Shown here: positions 1-6,463 of the stretch, in pieces
Layout: the number at the start of each line of letters is the position of its first letter
How positions within the stretch are numbered: the stretch's first letter is position 1
Source: UBA8522 sp049287565
Lineage (GTDB): Bacteria; Acidobacteriota; Aminicenantia; Aminicenantales; UBA8522
Assembly: GCA_049287565.1 (NCBI GenBank)
Contig: JBAQGA010000225.1
Coordinates: 1-9,981 of the forward strand
Direction: 5' to 3'
DNA: 9,981 nt
Translations under genes and position numbers: made by a program
Notes under the pieces: generated by a model
Databases searched by the model: none
Told to the model about the DNA's origin: nothing
Seen by the model: only the letters and a program-made list of their open reading frames with translations

Positions 1-220
1 GGTCAAACATCTTTTCGAGATTCGGCTTACCATTTCCCTCGATGGTTGAGGGAAAAATAGCACCAATGATTCCTACCGAGCCAGCTCAACCCAAAACCAT
101 TTTCTTATTCTTAACCGAGCCAGCCACTCGGTGTCGGCCCTTTATTCCGATCTTGATGAATGACTTCAGGTTTCGGGTCATAAAGGAAGGCTAACGGCAA
201 TTTTCGGGTATATGCGCATC

Positions 221-249
221 TTGACCCCGGCATTCTTCTGTGATATAAA
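221..249 (+). promoter_or_regulatory. Sigma70-type promoter for the small membrane gene
   Basis: TTGACC (221-226) and TATAAA (244-249) are separated by exactly 17 bases, and TG at 241-242 makes the -10 an extended TGnTATAAA. Transcription would start near 256, giving a leader of about 75 bases before the ATG at 331. The fit to the housekeeping consensus is strong. The same layout recurs at 8082-8110 on the other strand. Confidence 0.75.
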
Positions 250-280
250 ATCGAACGATTTCAGGGAAGGATCAAGAACG

Positions 281-324
281 TTTGGCCACGATAGGCCAAA
301 AACAGAAAATCCTTTTTTTAAGGA
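281..324 (+). promoter_or_regulatory. Structured 5' leader: hairpin plus possible SD-masking helix
   Basis: A perfect 7-bp hairpin, TTTGGCC (281-287) with GGCCAAA (294-300) and a 6-base loop, lies in the predicted leader. Downstream, TCCTT (310-314) can pair with AAGGA (320-324) across a five-T loop. This would cover the first part of the ribosome binding site of the gene at 331. The hairpin sits about 12 bases before the T7 tract, too far for a normal intrinsic terminator. A role in translation control is inference; the five-pair helix is weak. Confidence 0.35.
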
Positions 325-330
325 GGGGAA

Positions 331-594
331 ATGGATAAGATAATTTTTTATGCAGCGTCAGCTCTTGCGGGCTTTCTGGCAATTTGCCCTCGGGGAAAAA
401 AGCCGCCCTGTCCCGACCCGCTAGCCAAATCCTTGCTCGGTCTTGTTATGGGAGTGATCGCCGCCATCGCCTATTATTTCCTGTTCGTGGGAACGCGCGC
501 CCTTGAATGTTGTGATATTATTGCTGTCGTTTTGATCGCGTTTCTCTTCTCCCATTTCATCTGGACCCTCTTTTTTGCCAAAAAAGAGGTCTGA
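331..594 (+). CDS. Small three-pass membrane protein, unknown function
   Basis: This 87-residue protein is almost entirely hydrophobic. There are three likely membrane segments, about residues 4-19, 31-53 and 61-82. A short polar stretch with CPRGKKPPCP (residues 19-28) lies between the first two, and a Cys pair (ECCD, about 59-62) precedes the third. The tail ends in KKEV, fitting a cytoplasmic positive end. The start is well supported by AAGGAGGGG at 320-328 and by the strong promoter at 221-249. I do not recognise a family. The paired cysteines could form disulfides or bind a metal, but that is speculation. It lies 155 bases upstream of the Ser/Thr kinase on the same strand, so the two may be co-transcribed, or separated by the hairpin at 632-658. 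G+C is low compared with the genes after 5100. Confidence 0.75.
   Translation: MDKIIFYAASALAGFLAICPRGKKPPCPDPLAKSLLGLVMGVIAAIAYYFLFVGTRALECCDIIAVVLIAFLFSHFIWTLFFAKKEV
564..591 (+). repeat. Inverted repeat across the 3' end of the small membrane gene
   Basis: CCTCTTTTTT (567-576) pairs perfectly with AAAAAAGAGG (580-589) over a 3-base loop, giving 10 bp. With C566 bulged, two or more extra pairs (565-590, 564-591) extend it up to the TGA stop at 592-594. The stem is A/T-rich and no T tract follows it, so it is not a standard terminator. It could slow 3' exonucleases or be only a by-product of the codons used. Confidence 0.5.
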
Positions 595-616
595 TTGAAG
601 GACGCGACTGAATAGT

Positions 617-661
617 CCGATCCCTGAGTTCGGTCGGCGAGAAGCTTTTCTCCCGATCCCT
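617..661 (+). promoter_or_regulatory. Hairpin with alternative pairing upstream of the kinase gene
   Basis: GGTCGG (632-637) plus GAGAA (639-643) pair with TTCTC (648-652) plus CCGATC (653-658) over a GCTT loop. This gives an 11-bp stem with one bulged C (638) and one G-T pair. A second copy of CCGATCCCT lies at 617-625; the other copy is at 653-661. The left copy's CCGATC can pair with the same GGTCGG over a 9-base loop, so two mutually exclusive folds are possible. No T tract follows the stem. It lies between the small membrane gene and the kinase gene. A terminator, attenuator or processing role is inference. Confidence 0.4.
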
Positions 662-749
662 AGACCCGAATCACACTCTCGCTGAGATTGGCCAGCGTCA
701 TATCTGATTCACATACACGGGATGCATTATGCACTCCAGTGAGGAAAAA

Positions 750-3455
750 ATGAATATCGTCGGAACAACCATCGGCCATATCCGCATTTTGGGAAGGTTG
801 GGCGAAGGCGGAATGGGGGAAGTCTACATGGGTTTCGATGATAAGCTCGAGCGAAAGGTTGCTGTCAAGGCTATCGGGGCAAGATTTCTGCAGGACCCGC
901 AGGCCAAATCCAGATTTTTGAGAGAGGCCCGTGTGCTCTCTCAATTAGAACATCCCCAAATCTGCCAGATCTATGACCATATTGAAGGAGGAGATACCGA
1001 CTATCTCGTCCTCGAATTCATCGACGGGAAAAGCTTAAGAGACAGGATCAGCGGGGGGATAGACAAGCAGCTCAAATTGAAGATTGCCGAGCAGATCGCT
1101 CAGGTCCTGGTAGCCGCCCACGAGAAAGGCATCATCCATCGAGACCTCAAACCGTCCAACGTCATGGTCACAGACAAGAATGAGGTTAAGGTTTTAGATT
1201 TCGGGTTGGCGCGGTTTGTCAAGACTATGCGGGAATACAGGGTATCGGAAAGACGAGGAGAGATTCCGCCTCCTCAGCCGCCGACGGACGTTCAGGCAAA
1301 TCAAAAGGAAGTCACTTTGACGCGGCTTCCACCGGACGACAAATCGAGACCAGTCCCAGGACAGCCTCCGCTTGTCCACCTTAAGACAATAGCCGGAACC
1401 GTCATGGGAACGCCCCTCTATATGAGTCCTGAGCAGGCCCGGGGTGAGGCCGCCAGCGCCGCCAGCGATATGTATTCTTTTGGGCTCCTCCTGCAGCAAC
1501 TTTTCACCGGCAAGGCACCCTATGATGAGACGGTTGACCAAACAACCATCCTGAACAAGGCTATGAAAGCAGAGACCGTACCAGTTAGTGGCATTAGCGC
1601 TGACCTGACAGGCTTGATCAACCGGCTCAAGTCCGGCGTCCCGACAGCCCGACCATCTGCCCCTGAGGCCTTGGAGAAAATACGCCGAATCCGGGAGAAA
1701 CCAAAGAGAATAACCCGGAATCTGATCATAGCTACGGTCGCCGCGGTGTTCGTTCTGTTTGGATTCAAGTACACCTTGGATCTCCGTCGGGAGCGTACCC
1801 TGGCTCTTCAGGCACGTGATGAAGCCACGAATGTGGCCAATTTTCTGGTGGATCTTTTTAAAGTCTCTGACCCGGGTGAAGCCCGGGGCAACACCGTGAC
1901 GGCAAGAGAAATTCTGGATAAAGGCGCAAAGAAAATTGAGCAGGGCCTCGAGCAGCATCCACTCACCAAGGCCAGGCTCATGGACACTATTGGCATCGTC
2001 TATCGCCAGCTGGGGCTCTATCAAGAATCAGAGCCGCTCGTGAAAAAAGCGTTAACGATCAGAAAGAACCAGCTTGAGGCGGATGACCTTCAGGTTGCCC
2101 AAAGCCTGATGAATCTCGCGCTGCTGCTCGAACGGCAGGGCAAATATCCAGAGACCATAGAGTCCGCTCAACGCGGCCTGGAAATCCAGAAAAAGAAGCT
2201 GGGGTCAGATCATCCCGATGTCGCTGCAAGTCTCCACTTGATCGGACGCATATACCACAGACAGGTCAACTTCACAGAGGCTGAGTCATTTTATAAAAAG
2301 GCGCTTGAAATTCGCGAAAAAGCGCTCGGCCCGAACCATCCGGATGTCGCCGAGAGTTTGAATGACCTCGGTGCCCTCTACTACGTCCAGAGTCAGTTTG
2401 ATAAAGCAGAACAATGCTACAAAAGGGCCCTGGAAATTAGAGAATCTGTATTGGGAGCCGATCATCCCGATGTCGGCGACACGCTCAACAGTCTGGCAGG
2501 TCTCTATCTCTGGCTCGGCCGTTATGATGAGGCAGAGCCTCTATACCAAAGATCTCTGGCCATTCGCCTGAAAACCCTCGGCCCCGACCATCCTGCGGTC
2601 GCCAATAGTTATAATAACATCGCCATCCTCCATAACTACCGAAAGAACTATGCGGAAGCAGAAAAGTATTACCAGAAAGCGCTGGAGATTCGGAAAAAAA
2701 CGCTGAGGGAAGATCATCCTGATATTGCCGGCAGTCTAGAAGATCTGGCCTCTCTTTATCAGGTCACCGGTCGAATTACTGAAGCCGAGACAATGTATCA
2801 GCAGGCCCTTCTTATGCTGGAAAAGGCGTATGGTTCTGCTAATCCAGAATTGGCGAGCGTTCTTCAGAACCTCGCACTTATTTATATAGATAGGGACCAG
2901 TACGGGAAGGCGGAAGAAAATCTCAAGCGAGCCTTGGACATAATGAAAAAAGCCTTCGGTGCTGAGCATATTCGTGTAGCCCAAAGCCTGGGCAACCTCG
3001 GTTATCTCTATCTCAAAACCGAACGGTACAACGAATCGGAAAAGCAATATGAGAGCGCTATTACTATACTGGAAAAGGAGGTCGGTCCGGAGGACAGTGA
3101 GATAGCCGAGTATCTCAGTGGACTGGGGCGGGTCTGCTTTAAAACAGGCAGGTACGATGAAGCGGAACAACACTTGAAGCGCGGGTTGGCGATTTGTGAT
3201 AAAAAAAACGAAAAACCTGATCCGGAGGTGAAAGCGGAGATTCTCAGCAATTTAGGATGTCTTTATTATCGGGGATTGGGACGATATGAAGAAGCCGAGT
3301 CCTCTTTCCAAAATGCCATGGAAATCATCGAAAAAGATTTGAACATGCGCTTCCCTGAAGCTGGAGAAACAATGAAAGAGTATGCCGATTTACTCAGAAG
3401 ATTGGGCCGGAACAAGGAAGCGGCAGGTGTTGAGGCCCGGATAAAATCCAGATAA
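750..3455 (+). CDS. Transmembrane Ser/Thr protein kinase with C-terminal TPR array
   Basis: PknB/Hanks-type kinase of 901 residues, predicted to phosphorylate Ser/Thr on unknown partners. In order: glycine loop GEGGMG (18-23), ATP lysine K40, helix-C glutamate E59, HRDLKPSN (130-137), DFG (150-152), GTPLYMSPEQ (220-229), D240 and R301. All key catalytic residues are present. The segment between DFG and GTP is 67 residues, about 45 more than usual, and rich in Pro. One membrane helix lies at about 324-340. The C-terminal part (about 406-898) is 11 TPR units plus a partial twelfth, period 42 residues, with the kinesin-light-chain-like linker LGxxHPDVA best kept in the middle units. The TPR part would face outside the cytoplasm and bind a peptide or protein signal. 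ATG 750 is chosen because GAGG lies 5 bases upstream; an in-frame ATG at 729 has only a weak site and would add 7 residues. Such kinase-TPR proteins are common in Acidobacteriota-like genomes. Confidence 0.93.
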   Translation: MNIVGTTIGHIRILGRLGEGGMGEVYMGFDDKLERKVAVKAIGARFLQDPQAKSRFLREARVLSQLEHPQICQIYDHIEGGDTDYLVLEFIDGKSLRDRISGGIDKQLKLKIAEQIAQVLVAAHEKGIIHRDLKPSNVMVTDKNEVKVLDFGLARFVKTMREYRVSERRGEIPPPQPPTDVQANQKEVTLTRLPPDDKSRPVPGQPPLVHLKTIAGTVMGTPLYMSPEQARGEAASAASDMYSFGLLLQQLFTGKAPYDETVDQTTILNKAMKAETVPVSGISADLTGLINRLKSGVPTARPSAPEALEKIRRIREKPKRITRNLIIATVAAVFVLFGFKYTLDLRRERTLALQARDEATNVANFLVDLFKVSDPGEARGNTVTAREILDKGAKKIEQGLEQHPLTKARLMDTIGIVYRQLGLYQESEPLVKKALTIRKNQLEADDLQVAQSLMNLALLLERQGKYPETIESAQRGLEIQKKKLGSDHPDVAASLHLIGRIYHRQVNFTEAESFYKKALEIREKALGPNHPDVAESLNDLGALYYVQSQFDKAEQCYKRALEIRESVLGADHPDVGDTLNSLAGLYLWLGRYDEAEPLYQRSLAIRLKTLGPDHPAVANSYNNIAILHNYRKNYAEAEKYYQKALEIRKKTLREDHPDIAGSLEDLASLYQVTGRITEAETMYQQALLMLEKAYGSANPELASVLQNLALIYIDRDQYGKAEENLKRALDIMKKAFGAEHIRVAQSLGNLGYLYLKTERYNESEKQYESAITILEKEVGPEDSEIAEYLSGLGRVCFKTGRYDEAEQHLKRGLAICDKKNEKPDPEVKAEILSNLGCLYYRGLGRYEEAESSFQNAMEIIEKDLNMRFPEAGETMKEYADLLRRLGRNKEAAGVEARIKSR
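1965..3443 (+). repeat. 126-base tandem TPR-coding array
   Basis: The TPR-coding part of the kinase gene has a strict 126-base (42-codon) period. The 16-base string GATCATCCCGATGTCG occurs at 2208-2223 and again at 2460-2475, exactly two periods apart. Near copies occur in the intervening and following units. Units toward the 3' end have drifted, with HPDVA replaced by NPELA, HIRVA and DSEIA. This points to growth by internal duplication, with the middle units the youngest or most constrained. Confidence 0.8.
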
Positions 3456-3496
3456 AACCCGACGTTCTTTTAGATTGTCACGAGGATTTTCAGAGC

Positions 3497-3568
3497 GCGG
3501 CTGGCAGAATTCTAACGTGTGACCTGCGAATCCGGAGTCCGTCGCTCTATCCACTGAGCTACAGGCGC
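3497..3568 (-). tRNA. tRNA-Arg(CCG)-like sequence, probably degenerate
   Basis: Read on the minus strand, the acceptor 5' strand is GCGCCTG, followed by TA, a perfect D stem GCTC/GAGC with loop AGTGGATA, the anticodon loop CTCCGGA (anticodon CCG, arginine) and a 5-base variable loop AGGTC. Total length is exactly 72 bases, as expected without CCA. The 3' part is damaged. The T loop reads TTAGAAT instead of TTCGAAT (C56 lost), and T stem ACACG faces TCTGC with only two Watson-Crick pairs and one wobble. Pair 4-69 is C-C and pair 27-43 is A-C. No CCA follows. A repaired version would need CGTGT then CAGGCGC at the 3' end. A weak promoter, TTTACA (3609-3604) with GATAAG (3588-3583) at 15-base spacing, may lie upstream. 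It is either a pseudogene or a very divergent tRNA. Confidence 0.65.
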
Positions 3569-3759
3569 GCCGTGAGAACAGCCTTATCCTATTAGAACAC
3601 CGATGTAAATTGGCGAGGACAAGTCACAATTGCCAAGAACGGAGGAAAATGGGATTCCATTTTTTATTGATAAGAAACAAATTGCGCAATCTCTAAAGGC
3701 CTAGGGTCGATGGCTGGGGAATCCGATGATCTGCGGCCGCCCTCTCTCAAACTTGAGGT

Positions 3760-3788
3760 TTGACATTTTTTTGGCTGACAATTAGGCT
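3760..3788 (+). promoter_or_regulatory. Probable promoter for the zinc peptidase gene
   Basis: A perfect -35 element TTGACA (3760-3765) is followed after 17 bases by TAGGCT (3783-3788), which keeps the T1, A2 and T6 positions of the -10 consensus. Transcription would start near 3795, about 30 bases before the ATG at 3825. The weak -10 suggests modest or activated expression. Confidence 0.5.
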
Positions 3789-3824
3789 GTCGCTATTCAG
3801 GGAGCGTATCAATAGGATGGAGGG

Positions 3825-5066
3825 ATGAAAATAAAAACGCAAAATCGGGCCCTCTTCATGCCCCTTCTTTTCTGTCTAAGCGTTTTTGCGATACAAGAGC
3901 AATCCCAAATGCATTTTGACTGCAAAAGCGCTGAAGCCATGATGAAAGTGATCCTGGCTCTTCATCAACACGCCCAAGCCTCAACTGTTGATAAACTTTT
4001 GGATAAGGCCCTGAAGTTCGAGGCCTACCAGGTCAGTCACGAACGCTATACAAATCCTGAAAGATCCAAAGAAGACCAAGTCACTCTATTGGAGTTCAGA
4101 AGATTTATTCTCAGTTTTTCAGAAGATCGAGTCGATACTCAAAACAACAGGAGACTGGTTCTCACAAAACCGTTTTATGAGTACGCCCTTAAGAATCCTG
4201 AAAAATTTCAGAACGCCTTGCAGAAGATCCATTCCGTCGCCTCTTCCCGTTTTCAAGATTCTTTTGAACTTGCTCTTTCGTGGCTGCCGACAACACCAAA
4301 TTTAGATATCCATGTCTGGGTATTATTCGACATCGGAGGGAGTGGTGCCTGGGCTTTCCGCACCGAAGACGGGAAACAGAACATCGGGTTTAATATTCTG
4401 CACATGCTCAATGACCACGGAGAATTCGACGTTGAACTTTTTGCAGGCACATTGGCCCATGAGATACATCACCTTGGTTTACCCCTCTCAAGCTATTTCA
4501 AGACGATCAATTATGATAGCTTAGATAATACTTCTCGCCTAAGACTATACTCGGATTATATAAAAACCATGATCACAGAAGGAATGGCCATCAAATTCTG
4601 CAACAACGCACCCGGAGTCCTGTCCCCCAAGCCGAATCCGGAGAGGGATTTTGCTGCAACTCGATTAAACCTAAAAGAATGGGCTTACTTTCAGGAGCAA
4701 CTCGCCGATATACATAGCCGCGCTGTAAAGGATCTGAGGAAAATATTAGGCAGCACAGAAATTGACAGGGAAGAACTTGAGTCCGATTACGACAATTATT
4801 GGACCTGGAGAGCGGGTAAAAAAGAAGGCAAGATATTTACCCTAGGAAGGGAATATTATTATGGAGCGGAACTATTGGGTGTTATAAATATGGCATTTGG
4901 AAGAGAAGCCCTTTTTGAAGGCCTATTGGACCTGCGGAAGATTCCTCTTCTCTATAATGAAGGAGTGAAGAGACTTTGCCCGAAAGACCTTGAGCAATAT
5001 CTGTTTCCCGAAGATATCATAAAAATGGTTCAAGAATTATATCAGTCCAAGGATCGGCTTGAATAA
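3825..5066 (+). CDS. Secreted putative zinc metallopeptidase (HEIHH motif)
   Basis: This 413-residue protein begins with a basic stretch and a hydrophobic run (about 10-22, ending SVFA), a likely Sec signal peptide, so it should act in the periplasm or outside. The motif AHEIHH places the HExxH zinc site at H212, E213 and H216. ITEGMA, 36 residues later, supplies a likely third ligand, E252, the layout of gluzincin-type peptidases. Helices, a Trp/Tyr-rich stretch (YWTWRAGKK, about 325-333) and YYYGAELLG (about 344-352) follow. The pattern resembles the poorly studied putative zinc-dependent peptidases grouped as DUF5700/DUF2268; the exact family is uncertain and the substrate unknown. For ATG 3825, AGGA at 3814-3817 gives 7-base spacing, whereas GGAGGG (3819-3824) touches the start codon. 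An in-frame ATG at 3858 would cut into the signal peptide. The gene is A+T-rich like the kinase and converges with brnQ across 50 bases. Confidence 0.8.
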   Translation: MKIKTQNRALFMPLLFCLSVFAIQEQSQMHFDCKSAEAMMKVILALHQHAQASTVDKLLDKALKFEAYQVSHERYTNPERSKEDQVTLLEFRRFILSFSEDRVDTQNNRRLVLTKPFYEYALKNPEKFQNALQKIHSVASSRFQDSFELALSWLPTTPNLDIHVWVLFDIGGSGAWAFRTEDGKQNIGFNILHMLNDHGEFDVELFAGTLAHEIHHLGLPLSSYFKTINYDSLDNTSRLRLYSDYIKTMITEGMAIKFCNNAPGVLSPKPNPERDFAATRLNLKEWAYFQEQLADIHSRAVKDLRKILGSTEIDREELESDYDNYWTWRAGKKEGKIFTLGREYYYGAELLGVINMAFGREALFEGLLDLRKIPLLYNEGVKRLCPKDLEQYLFPEDIIKMVQELYQSKDRLE

Positions 5067-5116
5067 GAAAACTCCTCCGGACGGAAGGGGTGGAGTGCGA
5101 ATCCAAGAGAATCAGG

Positions 5117-6427
5117 TCAGAGGCCGGGCGGCTCGCTGATCCGCCCGCCTATTCCCGCCTTGGCCAAGATCAGCCCGACGATCCCTCCAACCAGAGCGGG
5201 CAGGATCCAGGGGAATCCGGATTTGGCAAAGGGGATAAAGGAAATCCAGTGATTCACCGTTTCGATGGGCAATCCGGCTGAGGTGAGGGCGTCAAACAGG
5301 CTGGTCGAGAGCGCTCCGACCACGGCGCCCGCGTAGATGGCCCGGTGTTTCACCATCCGCCCCAGCATCGTCAGCAGGATCAGCACGATAGCGATGGGAT
5401 AGACTGTGACCAGGAGAGGCACGGCGATCCTGACGATGGTCGTGACGCCGACCGTGGCGAAAACGGCGCTGAACACGCAGGTGACTATGCAGACGGCCTG
5501 GTAGCGGAGCTTCCCCTTGGACAGGGTGCTGAAATAATCTCCCACTGTGGCCGTGAGCCCGATGGATGTCGTCAGACAAGCCAGAGAAACGGCCAGGCCG
5601 AGGGCGATCTTCCCGCCGTCACCGAGCAGGCTCTGGGCGATGCCGATGAGAAGGTTCGTCCTCTCGACGTCCGCCGGGAAGAGACTGATGGAGCTGGCCC
5701 CCAGGTAGGCCAACCCGCCATAGACAAGCCCCAGGCCGCCGGCGGCGATCACGCCGGCCAGCGAAGTCATCTTGACCTGGTCGGAGATCTGACGGTAGCC
5801 CTTAAAGATCATGGTAGCGATGATGATCTCGGCAAAGACGACCGAGGCCAAGGTGTCCATCGTCTGATAGCCCTCGCGGAAGCCGCTTCCGAAGGCGTTT
5901 GTTAAGCTCCCACCGACCGCCTCGCCCAGGGGACGAAAGATGCCCTTCAGGATGATTAAGGCCAAGGTGGCGAGAAGAAAGGGCGTCAGGATCTTGCCAA
6001 TCTTGTCGACAACCTTCTTCCGGTTGAGGGCGAAGTACAAAGTGATGGCGAAAAAAACAACAGAAGATATGGCCGGGGTGACGCTGGACAAGTTCGGCCG
6101 GACTCCCATCTCGAACGTCGTCGCCGCCGTCCTCGGGATGGCCAGCAGAGGCCCGATGGCCAGGATGATCACCAGGCTCAGGAGACGTCCAAACCAGGGG
6201 CTGACGCGGTCGGCCAGACGCTCGACCGATCCCCCCGCCCGGGCGGAGGCCATAATGCCCAGGAGGGGCATTCCGATTCCGGTGATCAGGAAACCCAAAA
6301 GGGCAATGGACCATTTGGACCCGGCCAGAAATCCCAGGAACGGAGGGAAAATCAGGTTGCCGGCGCCGAAAAACATAGCGAACAGGGCCAGTCCCACCCA
6401 GATGACATCGTTGGCTTTCCGGCTCAT
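5117..6427 (-). CDS. brnQ: Branched-chain amino acid transporter, BrnQ/LIVCS family
   Basis: This 436-residue inner-membrane carrier belongs to the LIVCS family, which imports Leu, Ile and Val with Na+ or H+. Family marks include FAMFFGAGNLIFPP (16-29) in the first helix, GPLLAIPRTAATTFEMG (92-108), KIGKILTPFLL (142-152) and GYQTMDTLASVVFA (186-199). About 12 hydrophobic segments fill the length, which is normal for the family. It lies 36 bases downstream of the dipeptidase stop on the same strand and has no promoter of its own that I can see, so the two are probably one operon. The binding site is weak (AGAGAG, 6441-6436, 8 bases from ATG), suggesting low output or coupling. Pairing with a secreted dipeptidase suggests uptake of amino acids freed from peptides. 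Na+ versus H+ coupling cannot be told from the sequence. Confidence 0.93.
   Translation of the reverse strand: MSRKANDVIWVGLALFAMFFGAGNLIFPPFLGFLAGSKWSIALLGFLITGIGMPLLGIMASARAGGSVERLADRVSPWFGRLLSLVIILAIGPLLAIPRTAATTFEMGVRPNLSSVTPAISSVVFFAITLYFALNRKKVVDKIGKILTPFLLATLALIILKGIFRPLGEAVGGSLTNAFGSGFREGYQTMDTLASVVFAEIIIATMIFKGYRQISDQVKMTSLAGVIAAGGLGLVYGGLAYLGASSISLFPADVERTNLLIGIAQSLLGDGGKIALGLAVSLACLTTSIGLTATVGDYFSTLSKGKLRYQAVCIVTCVFSAVFATVGVTTIVRIAVPLLVTVYPIAIVLILLTMLGRMVKHRAIYAGAVVGALSTSLFDALTSAGLPIETVNHWISFIPFAKSGFPWILPALVGGIVGLILAKAGIGGRISEPPGL
5125..5147 (-). terminator. Possible hairpin at the 3' end of brnQ
   Basis: CGGGCGG and CCGCCCG form a perfect 7-bp GC stem with a 9-base loop inside the last codons of brnQ. 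No T tract follows on either strand, so it is not a classic intrinsic terminator. It could mark the 3' end of the minus-strand operon or block read-through between the two convergent genes. The 50-base gap itself (5067-5116) contains nothing stronger. Confidence 0.25.
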
Positions 6428-6463
6428 TCGACCATCTCTCTGAAAATCAGGACTTCTCTAATA

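Larger units (their letters stand above)
1..330. other. Gene-free leader region with repeats and hairpins
   Basis: No credible gene is seen here. The plus frame from base 3 is open to a TAA at 192-194, but its translation has low complexity and resembles no family I know. It could be only a chance open frame or a decayed gene end. Structures present are an 8-bp perfect inverted repeat (33-40 with 48-55, 7-base loop), an 11-base direct repeat ACCGAGCCAGC at 75-85 and 114-124, and a 6-bp inverted repeat (114-119 with 127-132) that uses the second copy. None is followed by a T tract, so they do not look like intrinsic terminators. From about base 221 the region becomes the promoter and 5' untranslated leader of the small membrane gene at 331. 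Confidence 0.5.
3456..3824. other. Intergenic region holding a degenerate tRNA and a promoter
   Basis: No protein gene is seen in these 369 bases. It contains the minus-strand tRNA-Arg-like sequence (3497-3568) and the promoter at 3760-3788. There is a 7-bp hairpin, AAAATGG (3646-3652) with CCATTTT (3657-3663), flanked by A and T runs, which might act as a weak terminator. ATTGCGCAAT at 3681-3690 is a perfect 10-base palindrome and a possible operator half-way to the peptidase promoter. No convincing intrinsic terminator follows the kinase stop at 3455. Confidence 0.5.

Noticed and set aside
1..33. Minus-strand ATG at 33 with GAGGG nearby, possibly the start of a divergent gene leaving the window
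   Set aside because: Only about 11 codons are visible and the binding site is just two bases from the ATG; it cannot be supported.
3..194. Open plus-strand frame at the left edge, possibly the end of an upstream gene
   Set aside because: The translation has no recognisable motif, and an open frame of about 64 codons is expected by chance in one of six frames at this composition.
632..658. Intrinsic terminator after the small membrane gene
   Set aside because: The stem is good but no run of T follows; it is kept as a hairpin of unknown role rather than a terminator.
1194..2024. 276-codon minus-strand frame opposite the kinase
   Set aside because: It lies antisense to a clearly coding kinase/TPR gene and its translation has no family features.
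2208..2475. CRISPR-like or mobile repeat
   Set aside because: The repeated bases are in frame, have the 126-base TPR period and encode the LGxxHPDV linker.
5345..5905. 186-codon plus-strand frame opposite brnQ, rich in Asp, Gly and Gln
   Set aside because: The composition is that of an antisense shadow of a G+C-rich membrane protein gene; no motif or binding site supports it.
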